This document shows positions 54,071 through 63,999 of a stretch of 64,000 nucleotides of DNA, one piece after another. The stretch is taken from the NCBI RefSeq assembly GCF_020630935.1, contig NZ_JAHDIG010000001.1, positions 93,721-157,720 on the forward strand, given 5' to 3'. The notes under the pieces are model-generated. The model made no database searches. It was given only the letters and a program-made list of their open reading frames with translations, and had not been told where the DNA came from. Made by a program: the position numbers and the translations under genes. Source of the DNA: Bernardetia sp. (GTDB taxonomy: Bacteria > Bacteroidota > Bacteroidia > Cytophagales > Bernardetiaceae). The stretch's first letter is position 1; the number at the start of each line of letters is the position of its first letter.

Positions 54071-55030
54071 ATGTCAGAAGTACATACAACAAAGTGTCTT
54101 ATTATCGGTTCAGGACCAGCAGGTTATACAGCAGCTATTTATGCTGCACGTGCAGGACTAAAACCAATCTTATATAAAGGACAACAACCAGGTGGGCAAC
54201 TTACCATTACTAATGATGTAGAAAACTTCCCTGGCTATGCAGATGGAGTGATGGGTCCTCAAATGATGCAAGACCTAGACAAACAGGCTGGACGTTTCGG
54301 AACAGACTTGCGTTATGGTGTTATTGAAAAGGTAGAATTTAACAAAGAGGGAGGAACGCACATTGCTTACGACGACTCTGGGATAAAAATAGAAGCTGAA
54401 ACAGTTATCATTTCTACGGGTGCTGCTGCAAAGTGGCTTGGTTTGCCTTCTGAAGCAGAGTATAATGGAAAAGGAGTTTCTGCTTGTGCTGTTTGTGATG
54501 GTTTTTTCTTTAGAGGACAAGAGGTTGCTATTGTTGGTGGTGGTGATACAGCTTGTGAAGAAGCTAGTTATTTGGCAAAACTTTGTAAGAAAGTATATAT
54601 GATTGTGCGTCGTGATGAGCTTCGTGCTTCCAAAATTATGCAACAACGTGTCATGACAAAAGACAACATCGAAATTCTTTGGAATACAGAAACACAACAA
54701 ATTTTGGGAGATAGTGAGAATGTAACTTCTGTTCGTCTGCTAAACAATCAGACTAACGAAACACAAGACCTTCCAGTACAGGGATTCTTTGTCGCTATCG
54801 GACATAAGCCAAATACAGATATTTTCAAAGGACAACTAGATATGGATGAGAGTAATTATTTGGTTACACAAAATGATAGTACCCTTACAAATATTCCTGG
54901 TGTATTTGCTTCTGGAGATGCACAAGATAAAATCTATCGCCAAGCTGTAACGGCAGCAGGAACAGGCTGTATGGCTGCTCTTGATGCCGAACGTTATTTG
55001 GTAGAGAAAGAAGCTATGGTAAATGCTTAA
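54071..55030 (+). CDS. trxB: Thioredoxin-disulfide reductase
   Basis: 319 aa. FAD-binding G-S-G-P-A-G-Y near the start, NADPH-binding G-G-G-D-T-A-C-E-E-A (about 157-166), and the redox C139-A-V-C142-D-G, with G-D-A-Q-D at the C-terminal FAD site. It keeps thioredoxin reduced with NADPH. Normal length, no unusual residues. No thioredoxin gene adjacent. Confidence 0.98.
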   Translation: MSEVHTTKCLIIGSGPAGYTAAIYAARAGLKPILYKGQQPGGQLTITNDVENFPGYADGVMGPQMMQDLDKQAGRFGTDLRYGVIEKVEFNKEGGTHIAYDDSGIKIEAETVIISTGAAAKWLGLPSEAEYNGKGVSACAVCDGFFFRGQEVAIVGGGDTACEEASYLAKLCKKVYMIVRRDELRASKIMQQRVMTKDNIEILWNTETQQILGDSENVTSVRLLNNQTNETQDLPVQGFFVAIGHKPNTDIFKGQLDMDESNYLVTQNDSTLTNIPGVFASGDAQDKIYRQAVTAAGTGCMAALDAERYLVEKEAMVNA

Positions 55031-55102
55031 GTACAATTATAAATGATTAGTTGTTAATGATGAATGAAAATACAATTAGCTTTAATCATCAACTTATTCT
55101 CA

Positions 55103-55116
55103 CACTCTAAAGAGTG
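55103..55116. repeat. Short hairpin CACTCT-AA-AGAGTG
   Basis: The minus strand CTCTTTAGAGTG recurs in the moxR terminator at 26147-26170, both preceded by AAATGTA and placed just after a minus-strand stop codon. Confidence 0.45.
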
Positions 55117-55124
55117 CGTTACAT

Positions 55125-55730
55125 TTATTTAGAATAGACTTCGAAGGTGGCTCTGATAGGGCTACCTTTTTTTGTTTTACCTACAATACTGCCTCTTGTA
55201 TAACCTTTCTCTTCATCAAAAACATCAATTTGTAATGTTCCTTCTGCTAGAGAGCCTTCAATATTGGCAAGCCCATTATTGTAGTAAAGTGTAACTGTTG
55301 CCGAACGTTTTGGACTAGACATAATTGGAAAACTTCCTTTTTTTCCTCCAATAGCAGTAATAACCAAATTGGTATTTGTATTTTGATAGTTGGCTACCAT
55401 AATACTAACTGTTTTTAGATTTTCATCATAATCAATTACATTTTCACTTCGCAGGGTTTCAAAAATATAATCTTGTTCTGCAAAATCTTCATCTTCAATC
55501 TGTACATTGATGATTCCTCCCTGCATTTCTTCTGAAAGGTCTTTATAATCTATATTCTTAACTTCTTCTTTAGAAAGTTTATTAGGCGTAGTCAAGAGTT
55601 CGTTTGTTGTTGTTTCTGTATCTTCTGTAACTACAAAAGTCTCTTTATTTTCTTTTTCTACATTCGTAGAAGTACAGGCAGAAAAAAAAGTAAGTATAGA
55701 AAAAATTGAAATATAAATAGTAGATTTCAT
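55125..55730 (-). CDS. Hypothetical lipoprotein
   Basis: 201 aa. Lipobox F-S-A-C19-T-S, acidic Thr/Glu-rich linker, then a beta-rich region (L-K-T-V-S-I-M-V-A-N...S-A-T-V-T-L-Y-Y-N). No family recognised. Convergent with trxB. Confidence 0.7.
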   Translation of the reverse strand: MKSTIYISIFSILTFFSACTSTNVEKENKETFVVTEDTETTTNELLTTPNKLSKEEVKNIDYKDLSEEMQGGIINVQIEDEDFAEQDYIFETLRSENVIDYDENLKTVSIMVANYQNTNTNLVITAIGGKKGSFPIMSSPKRSATVTLYYNNGLANIEGSLAEGTLQIDVFDEEKGYTRGSIVGKTKKGSPIRATFEVYSK

Positions 55731-55931
55731 AAAGTTTGTATAGTAAAGGTTATCAAAGTTTTTTAGTAAGTCTGACTCTTAGCAGTTTAGTAAAAATCAT
55801 GTCTATTTCTTCAAAGGGTTTGCCAACCCTATGAAGAAATGAACTTTACAAAATTAACCGTGATAAGGTTTAGTATCAAAAATAATTAGTAAAAGTTGTT
55901 GTTGAATAGTCTATAATTTTCCTACGAAAAA

Positions 55932-57560
55932 TTATGGTAGCAGAGAAGTGATTAGTCCACTACGAATAGTACGCCAAACAAAGCGCAACAAACTATCATT
56001 GTATTCTCTATGATAATCAATTTTGCCTTCTTTAGCTTCTACATTATCCTTAATAGCTGAATTGAGAAGTGAACTTAAAAACTTGCGCTTCTTATTTGAA
56101 TCTTTTTTTAGCCAAGAAACTTGTAAATCTTCATAAGTAATATAAAACGTTCCCTTTGCCAATCCGTCATTTATTTCAGCTTCAAATCTTGCTTGTTGAA
56201 TTACTCCTTTATTAGCTTCAAAACGAGTAAGTGGAGAAATCATTTTGTTCAGACTTGGAATAGCGATTTGTGAACAACTTCCCTTCAGTTTTCCCTCAAA
56301 GGTATCTGAATTAAGAGGCGTTTCCATCGCAACATCAATTCTGCTTTCTTTCATAAAATACATATCTGCTTTTATCGTAGTAGGCTTAGACTCTTTAAAA
56401 TTATGAAAGCTTAAAGCCATCATATTGAGACTATCAAAGGTAAGACTTCCAATTCCGTCCAAACCTTCAGCACGTTCAGAATAAACAATATTTCCCTTTT
56501 CTATCTGTAATGTATCAATAGCTAAACCAACTCCCCATTCGTACGGCATTTTTTTAGCTGCTGGCTCTGGATGACGGTTTCTATCTTTGAGAATAGAAAT
56601 ATCAGGTTCGTGAACCAAAATTTTATCTACTTTGATGATATTTCGCTGTAAAGCCTGCCAGTCTAAATGATGTGCTTCTAATCTTTCAGCTTTTATCTCT
56701 CGTTTTTCGTCTAAATCTTGTGAGAGTTCTACATTTTTTACCTTAACAATTTCATTTTTATAGTTGGTTTCTTCAATTATAAAATTTGTTCCATTTTGAT
56801 GTGCCAATGCATAATTATTGATGAGCAAATTGGCATCAGAAAAGCGCAAAACATCGACATGTGATGTATCAAAACTGACAAGATTTAGATTTCCTTCTAA
56901 TTTATCTACTGTTTGGCTAAAACTTGAAGTTGTATGGTTCAAGTTTTCAAAAGCAACTCGTATTTTTTCAGCACTAAAACGAAACGTCGGAGGTTTGAGC
57001 CATCTTGCATCCTTTATTTCTAAATCCAACTTCTTTAATTTTATAGTTGCATTAGAGTTGTACTGATAATTTCCTGTTAGATTTATAATTTCTAAACTTC
57101 CAACTGACAAAGGTGCAACCACAAAATTTGCTACTGTATCAGCAGCACGAGAAATACCCTGTACAGAGTCAGCAATATATTTTATATCAATGAACGGATT
57201 TTGGAGCAACACTTTATCAGCATGCCACTCTCCATCTGAAAGATATTTCCAAATACTTGCTCCTTTGAGTGTAATTTTTTCTACATCAACAGTAGCTTGA
57301 GGTTTCGTTTTTTGGACAGCAAGCAAACTATCTGTTCGAATTTTTATTTTTTCTATGGATACTTTGGTAGGCAAAAGACTAATACGAACTTCACTAATAT
57401 CTATTTGATAGGGAGATTCTTTATTTTCATTGATTGTAGTAAGAATTTGTTCTTTCAGATAATTATCTAAATAATTAACAGCTACAAAACCACCAATAAC
57501 AAACACTAGCAGAATGCTTCCAATGATGATAAGGACTTTTTTGGATAGGAATTTTTTCAT
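55932..57560 (-). CDS. AsmA-like membrane-anchored protein
   Basis: 542 aa from ATG 57560, directly before a membrane helix (K-V-L-I-I-I-G-S-I-L-L-V-F). An upstream ATG at 57665 overlaps the terminator of the preceding gene and is rejected. The periplasmic part has the AsmA/DUF748 pattern: an amphipathic helix, then I-D-I-S-E-V-R-I-S-L-L-P and many short strands with S-L-x-I-x-N-L. AsmA-like proteins bridge the envelope for lipid traffic; this assignment is tentative. Follows the PhoD gene on the same strand. Confidence 0.7.
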   Translation of the reverse strand: MKKFLSKKVLIIIGSILLVFVIGGFVAVNYLDNYLKEQILTTINENKESPYQIDISEVRISLLPTKVSIEKIKIRTDSLLAVQKTKPQATVDVEKITLKGASIWKYLSDGEWHADKVLLQNPFIDIKYIADSVQGISRAADTVANFVVAPLSVGSLEIINLTGNYQYNSNATIKLKKLDLEIKDARWLKPPTFRFSAEKIRVAFENLNHTTSSFSQTVDKLEGNLNLVSFDTSHVDVLRFSDANLLINNYALAHQNGTNFIIEETNYKNEIVKVKNVELSQDLDEKREIKAERLEAHHLDWQALQRNIIKVDKILVHEPDISILKDRNRHPEPAAKKMPYEWGVGLAIDTLQIEKGNIVYSERAEGLDGIGSLTFDSLNMMALSFHNFKESKPTTIKADMYFMKESRIDVAMETPLNSDTFEGKLKGSCSQIAIPSLNKMISPLTRFEANKGVIQQARFEAEINDGLAKGTFYITYEDLQVSWLKKDSNKKRKFLSSLLNSAIKDNVEAKEGKIDYHREYNDSLLRFVWRTIRSGLITSLLP

Positions 57561-57630
57561 AAGATAAGAGGTTAAAAAATGTATAGCTATCAACTTCAAA
57601 TCAGAAACAAAGTTTTTTAACTCACAAAAA

Positions 57631-57662
57631 AAACACTCTTTTTTGATGGAAAAAGAGTGTTT
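57631..57662 (-). terminator. Terminator of the PhoD-like gene
   Basis: Perfect 13-bp stem AAACACTCTTTTT (57631-57643) with 57650-57662, followed on the minus strand by an eight-T run. Confidence 0.92.
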
Positions 57663-57692
57663 CAATATAAATAAAAAAAATTATATCCTTAC

Positions 57693-59765
57693 TTATTTTT
57701 CTACTACAATTCTACGACTGATTTGTCCTTTTTCTGTTTCAAATTGTAGAACATAAACCCCAGCAGGAAGGTCTTTTACAGAAAAAGTAAGAGCAAAGTT
57801 GCCACTTATATTTTTCTCTTGGCGAATTACTTTGACTACTTTTCCTTGTAAATCAATCAATTTGATATTTACATTCATCGGACGAGCAACAGCGTAATTG
57901 ACCAATGCAATTGTAGAAGACGGGTTTGGATACAAACTCAAAATAGCAATGTCTGTAAATTCCTTTTTTGGAGAAAAAATCCCTGCAATTACATATTCTG
58001 GAACTTCATTAGGTGCTGGTGTAGCTTGTGTTGCTTTTGCTTCTGTTTGAGCATCAGCTTTTGTCAAGTGGTTTCTTCCATCTGTGGTTAGCCAACCTTC
58101 TCCAAAGGCTTCTATATCAGAAGGTTCTAAGATTCTGTTTACAAAAAACCAATCTGCCTGTACAGCACTTTCTTTTACGTCCAAGATAAAATAACCGTGT
58201 CTGTCCAAATCTACATACTTCATGTGAGGGTTCGGATTTACACCTTCTAATGGTGCAGGAAGAGGCTTATTGATTTGAAACTCTAATCCAAAAGCAGTTG
58301 TAGCATCTAAATTTTCATCGAAATTGGCAGAAGAAATACTAGGAGTTGCAAATTCAACAGCTACTGAACCTTCACCTGTTGTTGGATTGTAAGTAGGAGT
58401 GGCTTGGTCAAATCCAAAAATAGATGGACGCTTTGCTACATCAAAAGCAAAAGTAGAATGAAAATCGCCTGTTAGCCAAACTACATTATCGATAGAATTA
58501 TCTGAAATAAAATCAATGATATTGTCTCTTTCTATCGGATAACCATCCCAAATATCTGTAAACAAACTCTCTACTTGCTCTGGCGTTTGTGGAGGAGTAA
58601 GTGCAGATGCAGCCCAACCGACATTAAACTCTGAAAAAATAACTTGATTGCCAATTACTTTCCATTTTGCAGTCGAATTGCCAAGTTTGTCTAAAAACCA
58701 TTCTTTTTGACTTTGACCTAAAAGTGTACGATTTGGTGCATACATCAAAGGATTTGTAACATCATTGATTTGCTCATCACGTCCTTCAATTCTTGTATCA
58801 ATCATAATCAAATCCATAAGTTTTCCATAATTGATAACACGATAAACTCCTGTGTTTTGTGTTCTGATAGGCATCCATTCATTATAGACTTGTTGAGAAA
58901 TAGCTTTACGGTTTGCCCAGTTTCCTTCTGTTGAATCTGTATGATTTTCTGCTCCGTCTTTATAAGCATCGTTTGAAAACTCGTGGTCGTCCCAAATGGT
59001 AATAAAAGGATGCTGTTGGTGCGCTCTTCGAAGATTTTGGTCTAAATGATACAAAGAATAACGAGTTCGGTAGTCTGCTAGTGTAAGAATTTCAGTTTCT
59101 GGTTGGTGCGAACGCTCAATCAAATTCGCACCATACGTTCCTGCTCCATACTCATAAATATAATCTCCTAAATGCACCACAGCATCAAGGTCGTTTCGGT
59201 CTGCAATTCTTCCAAAAGCATTAAAATATCCTGCTTCATAGTTCTGACAAGACACAACAGCAAATTTCAAGTGTTCTGCATTGCTTTCATTCGGAGCAGT
59301 TTTGGTTCTTCCAATGAGCGAATTAGCTTCTAAAGCTGAAAAATAGTAGTAATAGGTGGTGTTGGGTTCTAACCCTACTACATCAATCTTGACAGTAAAA
59401 TCTCGTTCTGCATTCGTTGTAAACTCGCCTTCTGCCACTACGTTTTGAAGCTCTACATCGGAAGTAAGATACCATTTTACAGGAATGTCATTGGTTTGGT
59501 TTTCTGCATCTGGAGTTACTCTTGTCCAAATTATTACTCGGTCAGAAAGTGGGTCGCCAGAAGCTACACCGTGATAAAAAGGTTTTAGACGCTCTTCGAA
59601 AGGCAGGTCGTCATGTTGTGCTGTTGTTTTAGCAACTTTTCGTTTCAAAGAAACAGGAGCAGGCTGTGCTGTCGGACTAACAATCTTAGTAATTTTCCCT
59701 AAGTCTTGTGAAAAGACAGGAAACATCATAAACCAAGAAAGGATACATAAAGTAACTTTTTTCAT
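57693..59765 (-). CDS. PhoD-like phosphatase with T9SS sorting domain
   Basis: 690 aa. Signal peptide (F-M-M-F-P-V-F-S), PhoD N-terminal beta domain (about 55-150, Y-H-G-V-A-S-G-D-P), and a metallophosphatase core with V-V-S-C-Q-N-Y-E-A-G-Y-F, H-L-G-D-Y-I-Y-E-Y and W-D-D-H-E-F-S-N-D. The C-terminal S-L-Y-P-N-P-S and G-V-Y-V-L-Q-F show a type A T9SS sorting domain. A secreted phosphodiester or phosphomonoester hydrolase, useful for phosphate scavenging. Active residues appear intact. Single transcript. Confidence 0.93.
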   Translation of the reverse strand: MKKVTLCILSWFMMFPVFSQDLGKITKIVSPTAQPAPVSLKRKVAKTTAQHDDLPFEERLKPFYHGVASGDPLSDRVIIWTRVTPDAENQTNDIPVKWYLTSDVELQNVVAEGEFTTNAERDFTVKIDVVGLEPNTTYYYYFSALEANSLIGRTKTAPNESNAEHLKFAVVSCQNYEAGYFNAFGRIADRNDLDAVVHLGDYIYEYGAGTYGANLIERSHQPETEILTLADYRTRYSLYHLDQNLRRAHQQHPFITIWDDHEFSNDAYKDGAENHTDSTEGNWANRKAISQQVYNEWMPIRTQNTGVYRVINYGKLMDLIMIDTRIEGRDEQINDVTNPLMYAPNRTLLGQSQKEWFLDKLGNSTAKWKVIGNQVIFSEFNVGWAASALTPPQTPEQVESLFTDIWDGYPIERDNIIDFISDNSIDNVVWLTGDFHSTFAFDVAKRPSIFGFDQATPTYNPTTGEGSVAVEFATPSISSANFDENLDATTAFGLEFQINKPLPAPLEGVNPNPHMKYVDLDRHGYFILDVKESAVQADWFFVNRILEPSDIEAFGEGWLTTDGRNHLTKADAQTEAKATQATPAPNEVPEYVIAGIFSPKKEFTDIAILSLYPNPSSTIALVNYAVARPMNVNIKLIDLQGKVVKVIRQEKNISGNFALTFSVKDLPAGVYVLQFETEKGQISRRIVVEK

Positions 59766-59783
59766 TGCGTTTTTTAAATTGTC

Positions 59784-59949
59784 TTAGAGCTTGTTTAAAC
59801 TTTTATTTTATCTAGCGAAAACGAGAAAATTTTTGACTTATCAAGGCACTTTTAAGGAGAATAGCAAGCTATTTGACAAAAAAATAATGCAGATATAGAC
59901 TGAAACTTACCATTTGTAGCTCAAAGAAATAATTTTAAATAAGCTCTTA
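59784..59949. mobile_element. MITE-like 166-bp element with inverted ends
   Basis: Left end TTAGAGCTTGTTTAAACTTT and the inverted right end TAAGAGCTTATTTAAAATTA agree at about 16 of 20 positions. No ORF inside. AT-rich. A related but shorter core appears at 8109-8191. Non-autonomous IS derivative is a reasonable reading, not proven. Confidence 0.5.
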
Positions 59950-60050
59950 TGTGATAGATTTTAAAATTTTTGCAAGTTGGTTCTATATTTTTACTTTATA
60001 GTTAGATTTATATGAACTTTTCTTGAAGCAAAGTTAAGGAGGTAAACTTG

Positions 60051-62219
60051 TTAGAAATCATATTTCAAATTGATTAGAAAATTACGCTGATTCATTCTAT
60101 AATCAAAACGATACGCATTGTTTTTTATGAGAAAGTTTTCTTGGTTGGTTAGGTTTCTGACTAAAAGCCCTAGTTCCAAATAAGGCGTAAAACGATAAGC
60201 AAACTTTGTATCAATGGTTGCCCAAGCAGATACATTTTCCGAACGAAAGTCTTTTGTCCTGTCATTTATATCCGAACTCCTACGATTTACTTCGCTTTGA
60301 GCATGTACCATCAGCGAACCCATACATTTATTTTTTTCATATATCATTCCTAAATTCAGACTGTGTGCAGGATACCAAGTAAGATTCTCTGGACTTTCTG
60401 TAATGGTTGTATCTCTAATAGTCTCGCTAAGACGTTGCACAAAAGAATAATTTCCTGTAATCTGAAATTCAGAAGAAAGAGAAGATTCAATTTCATACTC
60501 TACACCAAAGTTAGCCAAGCTATACAAATTCGTACTCAAATTGGCATTGGCAACACTATAAGCAATAATATCTTCAAAATTTGTATAAAAAGTATTGAGG
60601 CGCATAATCGTTTTTTTAGAAGTTTGCCACTCTCCCACTAGCTCAAATGTTGTGATAGATTCGGCTGAAAGCTCGTTGATATTTGAGGCTAAAGAATAGG
60701 TATTTGCTCCAAACATTTCGGTAGGTGTAGGTGTTCGGAAAGCTCTTCCTGCAAGTGCTTTTATTGTAAAGGTAGGCATTACATTAAAAACCAATCCTAT
60801 TCTTGGACTAAACTGTTCAAAAGATTTATTTTCTTCATTTCTTTCTGCTGAATACACATCTGTATAATTAAAAAATTGATTGTCGTAACGCAGCGTAATG
60901 GTGGCTTGTAAAATATTATTCAAAAGTCTAGGTGAAGTATATTGAGCAAACAAAGCTAGATTTAATAAAGGTTTAGATTCTACAAACTCTAGCCACGCAT
61001 TCATTGGGCGAGGATCATTATCTGGAAAAGGAGCAAAATCAGAGTTCAAATCAATATTTGAAGTATGAGCATTATCTCCATCATAGTAAAACAAATTTCC
61101 TTCTATTCCAGCCAACAAAACCGACTCATTTCCTAATGAATATTTGTACTGCATTCGTCCAAAAACATCTTCTGCACTTGTATTGAGATATTCAGAAACT
61201 CCTAAAGGGTAAAAATTATCTAACGCACCATTAGGATAATAACGCATATTCCAATCTAATCCGTGATTTTGATAACGAATGACATACTCCTGTACCAATT
61301 TTTTATTCAGATGCCCACTAGTGTAACGCAACGAGAGCATTTTACGATTTTCTTTTATGGCTTCAGGTTGGTCTGGAATAAAAAATAACCATCCATGACC
61401 TGTTTCTGATTCCCAAGCATGTTGATGATACTGTAATTCAAAACCTGCGAGTTTTCCTCTTCCTTCTAGTTTTCCAAAAAGATAATAGCTATTACGTGTA
61501 TCATTGATTTTTTGCATTAAAAAATTTCCCGAGTCGTCTGTTCTTTCTGAATCATCATAAGAAAGATATTCATTTCCACTAGTAGAAAAAGAATTAAAAG
61601 CTATAACAGCAGATACTAAATCTCCTTCACCACCTACTACGGCATCATAAATTTGTGTATTATTACTCCCCAAACGAATTTGTGCCATTCCATTTTGACG
61701 AAAATCAGAAGGCGAAATTGTATTTAGCCCAATAGCTCCATTCATTGCATTTGCTCCATAAAGTGCCGAAACAGGTCCTCGTATAAGCTCTATTGACTTT
61801 GAAAAAACCAGTGGCGTAACTTCTGAAGTATAAGCTGTGCCATACAAATTATCATTATAAGGAACTCCATCTATGAGCATCAACAAATGATTATTATTCC
61901 AACCTTCAAAAACTCCCCTTGAACTGACCGTCCGTCTGTCATAATCTTGTGAAGGTGTAAAACCTGCCTGTCTGTACAAAACATCATTCAAACTAACCCA
62001 GCCATATTTATTTATTCTTTCTTTAGTAATCACCTTTACGATACTTGGTGCATCCAAAACACGCTGTTCTATTTTTGAAGCTGATGAAACCTTTCCTGTC
62101 AAGAGATTTTCTTCTGGCTCTAAAAGCTCATCAATACTGAGTTGGTAGAGAGTAGAATCTGTTTGGGCTAAAGATGCAAAGGGAATACATAAAAGAAGGA
62201 ATAAGAAGGCTTTTTTCAT
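60051..62219 (-). CDS. TonB-dependent outer-membrane receptor
   Basis: 722 aa. Signal peptide, a plug domain (about 50-170: S-I-V-K-V-I-T-K-E-R-I-N-K-Y-G, D-V-L-Y-R-Q-A-G, I-R-G-P-V-S-A-L-Y-G-A-N-A-M-N-G) and a beta barrel ending in ...N-F-L-I-N-L-K-Y-D-F with the terminal Phe. No N-terminal carboxypeptidase-like domain, unlike the Oar-type receptor at 21 kb. Closest style is siderophore or vitamin B12 receptors; the substrate is unknown. Confidence 0.92.
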   Translation of the reverse strand: MKKAFLFLLLCIPFASLAQTDSTLYQLSIDELLEPEENLLTGKVSSASKIEQRVLDAPSIVKVITKERINKYGWVSLNDVLYRQAGFTPSQDYDRRTVSSRGVFEGWNNNHLLMLIDGVPYNDNLYGTAYTSEVTPLVFSKSIELIRGPVSALYGANAMNGAIGLNTISPSDFRQNGMAQIRLGSNNTQIYDAVVGGEGDLVSAVIAFNSFSTSGNEYLSYDDSERTDDSGNFLMQKINDTRNSYYLFGKLEGRGKLAGFELQYHQHAWESETGHGWLFFIPDQPEAIKENRKMLSLRYTSGHLNKKLVQEYVIRYQNHGLDWNMRYYPNGALDNFYPLGVSEYLNTSAEDVFGRMQYKYSLGNESVLLAGIEGNLFYYDGDNAHTSNIDLNSDFAPFPDNDPRPMNAWLEFVESKPLLNLALFAQYTSPRLLNNILQATITLRYDNQFFNYTDVYSAERNEENKSFEQFSPRIGLVFNVMPTFTIKALAGRAFRTPTPTEMFGANTYSLASNINELSAESITTFELVGEWQTSKKTIMRLNTFYTNFEDIIAYSVANANLSTNLYSLANFGVEYEIESSLSSEFQITGNYSFVQRLSETIRDTTITESPENLTWYPAHSLNLGMIYEKNKCMGSLMVHAQSEVNRRSSDINDRTKDFRSENVSAWATIDTKFAYRFTPYLELGLLVRNLTNQENFLIKNNAYRFDYRMNQRNFLINLKYDF

Positions 62220-62398
62220 AGCATTTATTTTTATATGGTAGCATTTCTCATATAATTTACAAATTAATATTCATTAACTCAATATAAAATACTAGCTGAT
62301 TGAAAAACGCAACAAAAAATTCATTTATCTCACTGACTATCAAAACATTGCTGTAGCTATTCGAATAAGATTATTTATGTTTTGAATGATTTTTTACG

Positions 62399-62406
62399 TA
62401 CTTTTG
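62399..62406 (+). promoter_or_regulatory. Candidate -7 box of rimO
   Basis: TACTTTTG fits TAnnTTTG, 86 bp before the rimO ATG. A TTTG 14 bp upstream (62381-62384) is too close for a proper -33. Confidence 0.45.
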
Positions 62407-62491
62407 CAACCTTATTTCCAAAGAAGAAAAAACCAATAGCTATTTTATGTAAAAAATATAAAATCAGCTTTATAAAAATATACAACAGCAA

Positions 62492-63814
62492 ATGAAAACG
62501 GGTACACTTAAAAAGGATAAAGTCAATATAATTACGCTAGGTTGTTCTAAAAACCTTGTAGATTCTGAAAATATACTCACACAACTTCGTGCTAACGAAA
62601 TTGATGCACATCACCAATTAGAAGTCAAGAAGAAATTAGACCAGCCTAATGTTATCATTATTAATACCTGTGGTTTCATAGAAAAAGCAAAAGAAGAATC
62701 TATCAATACTATTTTGGATTATGCAGAGGCAAAAAGTAGAGGAGAAATTGATAAACTATATGTAACAGGTTGTTTATCTCATCGGTATAAAGATGACCTC
62801 TCTAGTGAAATTGCAGAAGTAGATGATTGGTTTGGCACAATGGAATTGCCTCTGATTCTTAATAAATTTAATGCAGATTATAAGCACGAACTTTTAGGAC
62901 AACGCTTAACTACCACAGCACAACACTATGCTTATCTCAAAATTTCAGAAGGTTGTGATAGAGCATGTTCTTTCTGTGCGATTCCCTTGATGCGTGGCAA
63001 ACATGTTTCTCGTCCGATAGAAGAACTAGTACAAGAGGCAAAAAATTTAGCAGCAAGAGGTACAAAGGAAATTATGCTCATTGCCCAAGAACTAACTTAT
63101 TACGGCATTGATATTTACAGAAAAAGAGCTTTAGCAGAGCTTTTGGAAAGACTAGCCGATGTGGAGGGAATTGAGTGGATTCGTTTACATTATGCCTATC
63201 CGACAGGCTTTCCGTTGGAAATTATTGATACAATGAAAGCACATAGTAAAATTTGTAATTATTTGGATATTCCATTACAAAGTGGCTCAAATAAAGTTTT
63301 GAAGGCAATGCGTAGAGGGATAAAAAGAGAAAAAACAGAAGAGCTAATAGATGCTATTCGTCAGAAATTACCAGAAATTGCTATCCGTACCACACTTATT
63401 GCAGGACACCCTTACGAAGAGTTAGAAGACCACGAAGAAACACTAGATTTTGTAGAAAAAATGCGTTTTGATAGATTAGGGGTTTTTTCTTATTCACATG
63501 AAGAAGATACACATTCTCACTCTATGCCAGATACACTCACAGAAGAAGAAAAGCAAGAGCGTGTGGCAGAAATAATGGAAATCCAACAAGGAATTTCTTT
63601 AGAACTCAATCAAGAAAAAATTGGTAAAATTTACAAAACGCTTATTGACAGAAAAGAAGGAAATTATTTTATTGGAAGAACAGAATATGATTCTCCAGAA
63701 GTAGATAACGAAGTTTTGATAGATGCTAGAAAAGTCTATTTACGCATTGGAGACTTTGCTAATGTAAAGATAGATAATGCAGAAGAGTTTGATTTGTTTG
63801 GAGAAGTGGTTTAG
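62492..63814 (+). CDS. rimO: Ribosomal protein S12 methylthiotransferase
   Basis: 440 aa. Radical SAM enzyme adding a methylthio group to an Asp of ribosomal protein S12. The N-terminal cluster cysteines C18, C60 and C94, the radical SAM cluster C155-x3-C159-x2-C162, and a C-terminal TRAM domain (about 375-440) are present. L-G-C-S-K-N-L-V-D-S-E identifies it as RimO instead of MiaB. Followed by tRNA-Cys. Confidence 0.96.
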   Translation: MKTGTLKKDKVNIITLGCSKNLVDSENILTQLRANEIDAHHQLEVKKKLDQPNVIIINTCGFIEKAKEESINTILDYAEAKSRGEIDKLYVTGCLSHRYKDDLSSEIAEVDDWFGTMELPLILNKFNADYKHELLGQRLTTTAQHYAYLKISEGCDRACSFCAIPLMRGKHVSRPIEELVQEAKNLAARGTKEIMLIAQELTYYGIDIYRKRALAELLERLADVEGIEWIRLHYAYPTGFPLEIIDTMKAHSKICNYLDIPLQSGSNKVLKAMRRGIKREKTEELIDAIRQKLPEIAIRTTLIAGHPYEELEDHEETLDFVEKMRFDRLGVFSYSHEEDTHSHSMPDTLTEEEKQERVAEIMEIQQGISLELNQEKIGKIYKTLIDRKEGNYFIGRTEYDSPEVDNEVLIDARKVYLRIGDFANVKIDNAEEFDLFGEVV

Positions 63815-63860
63815 AAAAACACTTGTTTTCTATTTTTATTTCAAGAAAATGAACTTTTCT

Positions 63861-63891
63861 TTTGCAGAATCAATTTAGATTTGTACATTTG
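63861..63891 (+). promoter_or_regulatory. Promoter of tRNA-Cys
   Basis: TTTG (63861-63864), 19-bp spacer, TACATTTG (63884-63891), perfect Bacteroidota consensus, 37 bp before the tRNA. Confidence 0.75.
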
Positions 63892-63928
63892 CATTCTCTA
63901 AAACAACATTAGAGAATGCAAACAATAA

Positions 63929-63999
63929 GGTTGCGTGGCCGAGTGGCTAGGCAAAGGTCTGCAAAACCTTGTACAGCGGTTCGAATCCGCTCGCAACCT
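63929..63999 (+). tRNA. tRNA-Cys (GCA)
   Basis: Cloverleaf: acceptor GGTTGCG/CGCAACC, D stem GCC/GGC, anticodon stem AAGGT/ACCTT around loop CTGCAAA (anticodon GCA), T stem AGCGG/CCGCT with loop TTCGAAT, U discriminator at 63999 as usual for tRNA-Cys. The final C at 64000 may begin an encoded CCA; the window ends there. Confidence 0.95.

Noticed and set aside
54275..54700. 141-codon minus-strand ORF over trxB
   Set aside because: Antisense shadow of a well-conserved gene, no domain seen.
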